Shown piece after piece: positions 5,978-10,333 of a stretch of DNA of 10,333 nt (the stretch's first letter is position 1; each line of letters opens with the position of its first letter). The translations under genes and the position numbers were made by a program. The notes beneath the pieces are model-generated. The model saw only the letters and a list, made by a program, of their open reading frames with translations, was not told the origin of the DNA and searched no databases. Source of the stretch: Candidatus Bipolaricaulota bacterium (lineage in GTDB: Bacteria > Bipolaricaulota > Bipolaricaulia > Bipolaricaulales > Bipolaricaulaceae); assembly GCA_027027485.1 (NCBI GenBank), contig JALVLL010000167.1, positions 1-10,333 of the forward strand, written 5' to 3'.

Positions 5978-7494
5978 GTCTCGACCTCCTTTTGGGGCCT
6001 GTATTGTAAGGCCTCGGCCACGTGTTCGGGCCTTATGATATCTGAACCCTCGAGGTCCGCAATGGTACGCGAAACCTTGAGGACCCGGGAGTAGGCCCGT
6101 GCCGAGAGGCCATAGTGGTCTATGGCGCGGGAAAGGATCGATTTGGCTTCGGGGGAAAGCACACAGTAAGTCTTCACCTGCCGTAGGTCCATTTCGGCGT
6201 TTGTCCGCGGGATCCCGAACCTCTCCCGTTGGATGCGCCTCGCCTCCTCGACCCTCTTTCTGACCTCCGCCGATGGCTCCCCGCCGCCCTCTCCCAGGAG
6301 CTCCTCCCGCGAAAGCCGCGGCACCTTCACGTAGAGGTCGATCCGATCCAAAAACGGGCCGGAGAGCTTCTTCCAGTAGCGCTGGATCTCGAATGGAAGG
6401 CATTTGCAGGCGTGATGCGGGTCCCCGAGGTACCCACAGGGGCAGGGGTTCATGGCCCCCACCAGGGTGAAGGAGGCGGGGAAGGTGACGGAGACCCCGG
6501 CACGGGTGATGGTTATCACCCGGTCCTCCAGGGGTTGCCTCAGGGCCTCCAGGACCTTGCGATCGAACTCGGGAAGCTCATCCAGGAAGAGGACCCCGAG
6601 ATGCGCCAGGGTGATCTCTCCGGGCACGGGCACCCCGGCTCCCCCTCCCACCATCCCCGCGTAGGAGATGGTGTGGTGGGGGGCACGGAAGGGACGCTCC
6701 CTGAGGAGCGTCACCCCCTTCGGCAGGAGCCCTGCGGCGGAGTAGATCCGCGTCACCTCCAGGGCCTCTTCCAGGGAAAGCCCGGGGAGGATTCCCGGGA
6801 GACAGCGGGCGAGGAGGGACTTCCCCGTCCCCGGCGGCCCCACTATGATGAGGTTGTGCCCTCCCGCAGCGGCGATCTCCAGGGCGCGCCTCGCGTGGAT
6901 CTGGCCCTTCACCAGGGCAAGGTCGATCCAGGTCTTGGGGGAAGGCCCCTCGGGAAGCCCATGGGGAACCGGCTCGATCTCCTTCTCACCGACGAGGAAG
7001 GAGAAGGCCTCGGAGAGGTCCTCCGCGGGGTAGACCTCTATCCCCTCCACCAGGGCGGCCTCCGGCGCGGAGTCCACGGGGACGAGCATCCTCCCGACCC
7101 CCTCTTCCTTTGCCTTGAGGGCCACCGGGAGCACGCCCCTTACCGGACGGAGCTTCCCGTCCAGGGAAAGCTCCCCCAGGAAGAGGAACCCGTCCAGGCG
7201 CTCCTGGGGGATCTCCCCCATCGCACCGAGCAACGCCACCGCCAGGGCGAGGTCCAGCCCCACCCCTTCCTTCCTGAGGTCCGCAGGGGCGAGGTTCACG
7301 GTGACCCGGAGGTCGGGGAAGGGGAGGCCGCTGTTTTTGAGGGCGGAGCGGATGCGCTCGCGGGCCTCGCTCACCTCCTTGTCGGGAAGGCCCACGATGG
7401 ATAGACCGGGTATCCCGGGCGAGATATCACACTGGACCTCCACCAGAACGGCGTCCACCCCGAAAGGCGTCCCGGAGAGGACCCGGGCGAACAT
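5974..7494 (-). CDS. comM: ComM/YifB-family AAA+ ATPase (Mg-chelatase-like)
   Basis: ComM is a hexameric AAA+ helicase that drives branch migration during natural transformation and homologous recombination; many genomes carry it annotated as a Mg-chelatase subunit. The 506 residues match the family. The N-terminal Lon/S5-like domain (about 1-165) begins MFARVLSGTPFGVDAVLVEV and has the typical GLPDKEVSEARERIRSA. The AAA+ core has Walker A GPPGTGKS (219-226), RAPHHTISYAGMVGGG (270-285), Walker B VLFLDELPEF (301-310) and the Cys-rich NPCPCGYLGDPHHACKC (349-365), which may bind metal. The C-terminal Mg_chelatase_C domain is about 405-500. The ATG at 7494 directly abuts the yraN stop, and the end overlaps the bamA start by four bases. 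yraN-comM is a recurrent pair, often followed by dprA; dprA is not here. The sequence alone does not show the cell is naturally competent. Confidence 0.95.
   Translation of the reverse strand: MFARVLSGTPFGVDAVLVEVQCDISPGIPGLSIVGLPDKEVSEARERIRSALKNSGLPFPDLRVTVNLAPADLRKEGVGLDLALAVALLGAMGEIPQERLDGFLFLGELSLDGKLRPVRGVLPVALKAKEEGVGRMLVPVDSAPEAALVEGIEVYPAEDLSEAFSFLVGEKEIEPVPHGLPEGPSPKTWIDLALVKGQIHARRALEIAAAGGHNLIIVGPPGTGKSLLARCLPGILPGLSLEEALEVTRIYSAAGLLPKGVTLLRERPFRAPHHTISYAGMVGGGAGVPVPGEITLAHLGVLFLDELPEFDRKVLEALRQPLEDRVITITRAGVSVTFPASFTLVGAMNPCPCGYLGDPHHACKCLPFEIQRYWKKLSGPFLDRIDLYVKVPRLSREELLGEGGGEPSAEVRKRVEEARRIQRERFGIPRTNAEMDLRQVKTYCVLSPEAKSILSRAIDHYGLSARAYSRVLKVSRTIADLEGSDIIRPEHVAEALQYRPQKEVET
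5985..5991 (-). promoter_or_regulatory. Ribosome binding site that sets the bamA GTG start
   Basis: AAGGAGG on the minus strand lies seven bases before the GTG at 5977 and within the last codons of comM. It supports the GTG as the true bamA start and argues against any start further upstream in the same frame, which would run through comM. Confidence 0.75.
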
Positions 7495-7833
7495 CTACCG
7501 CCGCACCTCCCCGAAGGCCCCCCGGAGGTGCCGGATTTCATCCCCCAGGATGGCCACCACATCGAACCTCACGGGGACCTTTCCGAGATCGCGCCCCAGG
7601 AATGCCCTGGCGGCGGCGATGAGCCTTCGCTGCTTCCTTTGGTCCACCGCTTCGGCCGGATGTCCGAACCGGGCCGTGGAGCGGGCCTTCACCTCGACGA
7701 AGACGAGTGTATCCCTATCCCTGGCGACGATATCCACCTCCCCGCCGGGCCAGCGCCAGTTGCGGGCGACGATGAGATATCCAAGGGAACGGAGGTACTC
7801 ACAGGCCCTCTCTTCGGCACCCTTCCAGTCCAT
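7495..7833 (-). CDS. yraN: YraN / UPF0102 nuclease-fold protein
   Basis: This is a 112-residue member of the UPF0102 family, a small restriction-endonuclease-like fold. The pattern is complete: KGAEERACEYLRSLGY (4-19), the GGEVDIVARD core (30-39), VFVEVKARS (44-52), FGHPAEAVDQRKQRRL (56-71) and VRFDVVAIL (78-86). Glu32, Asp34, Glu47 and Lys49 are placed like the D/E-x-K catalytic set of such nucleases. The biochemical role of the family is poorly defined; linkage to comM suggests DNA processing or recombination. The ATG at 7833 comes 13 bases after the galK stop, and the TAG directly abuts comM. No strong Shine-Dalgarno sequence is seen before the ATG, and the N-terminus is short but matches the family start. 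Confidence 0.9.
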   Translation of the reverse strand: MDWKGAEERACEYLRSLGYLIVARNWRWPGGEVDIVARDRDTLVFVEVKARSTARFGHPAEAVDQRKQRRLIAAARAFLGRDLGKVPVRFDVVAILGDEIRHLRGAFGEVRR

Positions 7834-7846
7834 TTGCCGAAGGATC

Positions 7847-9031
7847 TTAGCGCCGCGGGGAGGTCCGGGCTAGCTCGTATGTCCCGTCGCCGGGGCGCAC
7901 CTCGAACGATTTCAGGGTCAGGCCCCACCTCCTCCGATATGCGGCGCCGAGACGGGAGACGTACTCCTCCACGGATGCTTCCCTCACCAGGTGGAGGCTC
8001 GCGCCCCCGAAACCACCTCCCATCAGCCGCGCGCCCAGGGCACCGAGGGATAGCCCCTGCTCCACCAGGAAATCCAGCTGTGGCGTGCTCACTTCGAAGA
8101 GGTCCCGCAATGAGATGTGGGACGCGGTGAGAAGTCGGCCGAATCCCTCGGCATCTCCACGTGCCAGGGCATCCGCTGCCGCAATTACCCTTCCGTTTTC
8201 CTCCACCACGTGTCGCGCCCGCCTCCAGAGGACCTCGGGCATCTCCCCCCTTACCCGGTCCAACATCTCCGGGGATACGTCCCGCAACGACCGGATCCCG
8301 GCATCTGGGAACCGCGCCGCGAGCCAACGCGCCGCCTCCCCGCACTCCCGGCGATGCGCGGCATATCCGGAGCCCGCGAGGGTTCGCCTCGTGCCGCTAT
8401 CGATCACCAAAAAGGTGAGCCCGGTAAGTTCAAGGGGCACCACTCGATGTCGCAACGCCCGGGTATCCAAAAGGAGCGCATGGCCCGCCCTCCCGAAGTA
8501 GGCCACGTATTGGTCCATGATCCCACACGGCACCCCCACGAAATCCCGTTCCGCCCGCTGGCAGAGCTCCACGAGCTCCAGTCCCCCTATCCCGATCCCG
8601 AAAAGGCGCGCGATCCCCACAGCAAAGGCCACCTCCAGGGAGGCGGAGCTCGAGAGGCCCGCCCCAAGCGGGACATGGCTCACGATGGCGGCATCGAACC
8701 CCTGGGGGAAATCCAGGAGCTTCCCGAATTCCAGGAGTATCCCCAGGAGGTAATCGTGCCACCTCCCCTCGGGCCGCGGCTCGCGGAGGGGGAGCTCCAC
8801 GGAGAAGGACTCATCGAAGGCGGAGCTGTAGATCCGCACGGACATATCCCGGCGGCGCCGGAAGGCGATCTCCGTGTAGCGATCGATGGCGACGGGGAGA
8901 ACGAAGCCCTCGTTGTAGTCTGTATGCTCCCCGATCAGGTTGACCCTCCCCGGGGCTAGGGAGACCAGGTCCGCCGGGCCGGGCCCGAGCTTTTCCTCGA
9001 GGAGCCCCGCGGAGCCGGGCCGCGGGGTCAT
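7847..9031 (-). CDS. galK: Galactokinase GalK
   Basis: GalK is a GHMP-family kinase that phosphorylates galactose at C1 with ATP. It carries the galactokinase signature APGRVNLIGEHTDYNEGFVL (26-45), the ATP-binding PLGAGLSSSASLE (121-133), CGIMDQ (169-174) with the catalytic Asp173, GYAAHRRECGEA (222-233) and the C-terminal MGGGFGGASLHLV (337-349). Arg29, Glu35, Asp38, Asp173 and Tyr223 line up with the sugar-binding and catalytic set known from bacterial GalK, so galactose is likelier than another GHMP substrate. The frame is open to a TTG at 9070, with ATGs at 9043 and 9031. I chose 9031 because it gives 394 residues and about 25 residues before the signature, as in known enzymes; no start has a good ribosome site. 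The upstream nucleotidyltransferase could use the sugar-1-phosphate product. Confidence 0.93.
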   Translation of the reverse strand: MTPRPGSAGLLEEKLGPGPADLVSLAPGRVNLIGEHTDYNEGFVLPVAIDRYTEIAFRRRRDMSVRIYSSAFDESFSVELPLREPRPEGRWHDYLLGILLEFGKLLDFPQGFDAAIVSHVPLGAGLSSSASLEVAFAVGIARLFGIGIGGLELVELCQRAERDFVGVPCGIMDQYVAYFGRAGHALLLDTRALRHRVVPLELTGLTFLVIDSGTRRTLAGSGYAAHRRECGEAARWLAARFPDAGIRSLRDVSPEMLDRVRGEMPEVLWRRARHVVEENGRVIAAADALARGDAEGFGRLLTASHISLRDLFEVSTPQLDFLVEQGLSLGALGARLMGGGFGGASLHLVREASVEEYVSRLGAAYRRRWGLTLKSFEVRPGDGTYELARTSPRR

Positions 9032-9062
9032 CCCCGATCCCATGGGTTTCCGCGCTCGGGCT

Positions 9063-9998
9063 TCACCCAAGTTCGCCGTCCCAAAGCCTCTCGGGGTACT
9101 CCCCCCGGCGGATGAGCTCCGCGATGGCGGCTCGGGCGCTCCGCAGGTCCTCGCGGTGGGTGATCCCGAACCACCTCTCCCCGGTGGGAAGGACTTTCAC
9201 CCTGGCCTTCCCCTCCTGGACCAGCTCGTGCACCACCTCCGGAAGGAGGAACTCCGCCTCCTCGATATCCGAGGCGTGGGCCCGGAGGAACCTCGGGAAC
9301 CTCTCCTCGAGCTCCCCGAATATCCCCGGGGGGAAGCCCCACATGTTCATGGAAACCAAGGTTCCCGGGGGGATTTCCACCAGGCGCCCCTCCGCGTCGC
9401 GGTAGCCTATCGTCCCGTCCACGCGCTGTACCCCGCGGCACTCTTGGATCCGGACGAGGAAGCCGCGTTCGTCCACCTGGCATACCCCGCGGGTCACGGG
9501 CCCGTGCTCGCTCAGGGTGTTCTCCACCCTGTAGCCCACCACGCAGAGCTCGAGGATCCCGGCATCGCCCCCTGAGCTTTTCAGGAACTCGGCCACCGCC
9601 TCGAAGGCCCTGCGGCCGTAGAAGTCGTCGGCGTTCACCACGCAAAACGGTGAATCGATGACGTCTTTGCAGGCGAGCACCGCGTGGGCGGTCCCCCAGG
9701 GTTTCTTCCTCCCCGGGGGCACTGGGAAGCCCGGGGGAAGGTCCTCGAGGCGCTGCTCCACATAGGCGACCTCACAGAAGCGCTCGATCCTCCGCCCCAC
9801 CCGCTCGCGGAACTCCCCTGCGATGAGAGGGTTCACGATGAAGATCACTTTTCCGAAGCCGGCCCTCAGGGCGTCGTATACGGAGTAGTCGCTGAAGGTC
9901 TCGCCGTTCGGCCCGATGGGCTCAAGTTGTTTCGGCCCTCCGAACCTCCTCCCGATGCCTGCCGCCATCACTACCAACGTCAAGCTCACCTTCGCCAT
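9063..9998 (-). CDS. Sugar-1-phosphate nucleotidyltransferase (GT-A fold)
   Basis: The 311-residue cytoplasmic enzyme starts with the nucleotide-binding loop VVMAAGIGRRFGGPKQLEP (9-27), matching G-x-G-x-R with a following PK. It also has GPNGETFSDYSVYDAL (29-44), KPWGTAHAVL (99-108), the metal-binding NADDFYG (122-128) and SMNMWGFPP (216-224). It resembles a bacterial family often annotated only as sugar nucleotidyltransferase, found beside anomeric sugar kinases. The expected reaction is sugar-1-phosphate plus NTP giving NDP-sugar and pyrophosphate. With galK directly downstream, Gal-1-P and UTP giving UDP-Gal is an attractive guess, but neither sugar nor nucleotide can be read from the sequence. 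The ATG at 9998 leaves a clean N-terminal strand before the loop; a GTG three codons later is possible. It appears to be the first gene of the leftward train. Confidence 0.85.
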   Translation of the reverse strand: MAKVSLTLVVMAAGIGRRFGGPKQLEPIGPNGETFSDYSVYDALRAGFGKVIFIVNPLIAGEFRERVGRRIERFCEVAYVEQRLEDLPPGFPVPPGRKKPWGTAHAVLACKDVIDSPFCVVNADDFYGRRAFEAVAEFLKSSGGDAGILELCVVGYRVENTLSEHGPVTRGVCQVDERGFLVRIQECRGVQRVDGTIGYRDAEGRLVEIPPGTLVSMNMWGFPPGIFGELEERFPRFLRAHASDIEEAEFLLPEVVHELVQEGKARVKVLPTGERWFGITHREDLRSARAAIAELIRRGEYPERLWDGELG

Positions 9999-10039
9999 CC
10001 CCTAACGAGCTCTCCGAAAGTCCCACGATGTTCGGGTCC

Positions 10040-10068
10040 AAGATAGCGCGGGGAATCGGGGGAAGCAA
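10040..10068 (-). promoter_or_regulatory. Possible promoter of the leftward operon
   Basis: On the minus strand TTGCTT (10068-10063) and TATCTT (10045-10040) are separated by exactly 17 bases. That fits a housekeeping-sigma promoter with three of six and four of six consensus matches. It would start transcription near 10033, about 35 bases before the nucleotidyltransferase ATG. The matches are modest for GC-rich DNA, so this is a candidate only. Confidence 0.3.
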
Positions 10069-10104
10069 CGCGGCAGTGCATCCTTTCGCCGCGGATCCCG
10101 AAAA

Positions 10105-10134
10105 TTTCCTTTGCGTAGGCCCCCGGACTATACT
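10105..10134 (+). promoter_or_regulatory. Possible promoter of the rightward amidohydrolase-like gene
   Basis: TATACT (10129-10134) is five of six to the -10 consensus and stands out in GC-rich sequence. A weak -35 such as TTTCCT (10105-10110) lies 18 bases upstream. Transcription would begin around 10140-10142, only 3-5 bases before the ATG at 10145, giving a nearly leaderless message. GGGAG (10137-10141) could instead act as a ribosome site if transcription begins further upstream. Confidence 0.45.
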
Positions 10135-10144
10135 TTGGGAGATT

Positions 10145-10333
10145 ATGCGCATCTTGATCAGGGGGGCCAGGGTAGTGAGGCGTCCGGCGGAAGGCGTCGT
10201 GGATTCCGCCGATGTGGTGGCGGAGGGCGCCCGTTTCGCCGGGGTCTTTCCCCCGGGCGGGGCCCAGGGGGCGTTCGACCGCGTGGTCGATGGGGAGGGG
10301 AAGCTCCTCATGAGCGGCGACGGAGGCTGCAGG
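10145..10333 (+). CDS. Amidohydrolase/dihydroorotase-like protein, N-terminal fragment (cut by right edge)
   Basis: An ATG at 10145 opens a frame without stops to the window end, giving 63 codons. The text MRILIRGARVVRPAEGVVDS, then ADVVAEG, then VVDGEGKLL, matches the N-terminal beta-sandwich of metal-dependent amidohydrolases such as dihydroorotase, whose openings read (K/R)NARVVDP, ADVLVEDG and VIDATGKLV. The next part should be PGxIDxHxH, the first metal ligands. The visible end reads MSGDGGCR, which departs from that, and the diagnostic histidines would lie just outside. Specificity (dihydroorotase, hydantoinase, imidazolonepropionase, adenine deaminase) cannot be decided. It is divergent from the leftward train, with a 146-base gap and a TATACT box just upstream. 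The coding reading is supported by pattern only. Confidence 0.6.
   Translation, partial: MRILIRGARVVRRPAEGVVDSADVVAEGARFAGVFPPGGAQGAFDRVVDGEGKLLMSGDGGCR

Noticed and set aside
5978..6403. In-frame extension of bamA by 142 codons upstream of the GTG
   Set aside because: It overlaps the conserved C-terminal part of comM, has no homology-like text, and lies before a strong ribosome site and signal peptide that mark the real start.
6229..7404. A 391-codon open frame on the plus strand opposite comM
   Set aside because: Its composition (runs of Gly, His, Pro, Glu, Asp) is the antisense shadow of a GC-rich gene; comM is unmistakable on the other strand.
9032..9070. Longer galK from the TTG at 9070 or the ATG at 9043
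   Set aside because: Both are possible, but they add residues absent from typical galactokinases and neither has a better ribosome site; the ATG at 9031 fits family length.
10084..10105. TTTCG...CGAAA inverted repeat in the divergent gap
   Set aside because: A five-base stem around a ten-base loop is expected by chance, and no direct evidence links it to either gene.
10127..10132. TATAGT on the minus strand as a promoter -10 for the leftward operon
   Set aside because: It is mostly the complement of the TATACT box, has no -35-like hexamer 16-18 bases upstream, and would give a leader over 110 bases long; the TTGCTT/TATCTT pair is better placed.
9922..10311. A 129-codon minus-strand frame spanning the divergent promoter region
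   Set aside because: It overlaps both the nucleotidyltransferase N-terminus and the amidohydrolase-like gene, and its text resembles no protein family.

Overview
The window is a GC-rich, gene-dense piece of bacterial chromosome. A single leftward (minus-strand) gene train fills almost all of it, with one divergent gene starting at the right edge. The genes for peptidoglycan synthesis (murD, ftsW) and for outer-membrane biogenesis (an Omp85/BamA barrel protein and an OmpH/Skp-type chaperone) point to a diderm (two-membrane) bacterium. Arg is mostly AGG/CGG, Gly mostly GGG and Pro mostly CCC. The proteins are rich in Glu, Arg and Val and poor in Gln and Asn. This suggests a thermophilic or deep-branching lineage such as Bipolaricaulota/Acetothermia-like, Deinococcota-like or Thermotogota-like bacteria. 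The placement is an inference from style only; no marker in the window fixes the taxon.

In order of transcription (right to left), the leftward train runs: a sugar-1-phosphate nucleotidyltransferase (9998-9063), galactokinase galK (9031-7847), the small nuclease-fold protein YraN (7833-7495), the AAA+ ComM/YifB protein (7494-5974), BamA (5977-3824), an unusual long OmpH/Skp protein (3789-2893), FabZ (2891-2463), glutamate formimidoyltransferase (2482-1571) and MurD (1574-288). After a terminator-like hairpin and a 115-base gap comes the N-terminus of FtsW (172 to the left edge). Junctions are tight: GTGA and TTGA overlaps, a 20-base overlap, and gaps of 0, 1, 13, 31 and 34 bases. This suggests one polycistronic unit with translational coupling. 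The only gaps above 100 bases are 173-287 and 9999-10144, both described below. I saw no RNA genes, insertion sequences, CRISPR arrays or phage genes.

Functionally the train joins four modules. The first activates galactose or a related sugar (kinase plus nucleotidyltransferase, with no GalT seen). The second is the DNA-processing pair yraN-comM. The third is the outer-membrane assembly core bamA-skp-fabZ, without the lpxD and lpxA genes that usually sit with it. The fourth is the end of a division and cell-wall cluster (murD, ftsW), with a one-carbon/folate enzyme (FTCD N-domain type) inserted before it. The rightward gene at 10145 starts like a dihydroorotase/amidohydrolase and is cut by the window edge.

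Nothing here amounts to a clearly new system. The most interesting points are: the membrane-anchored coiled-coil Skp variant with a perfect glycine zipper; the bamA-skp-fabZ core without lpx genes; the altered active-site loop of FabZ; the changed nucleotide-binding motif in MurD; and two mutually exclusive hairpins in front of ftsW.
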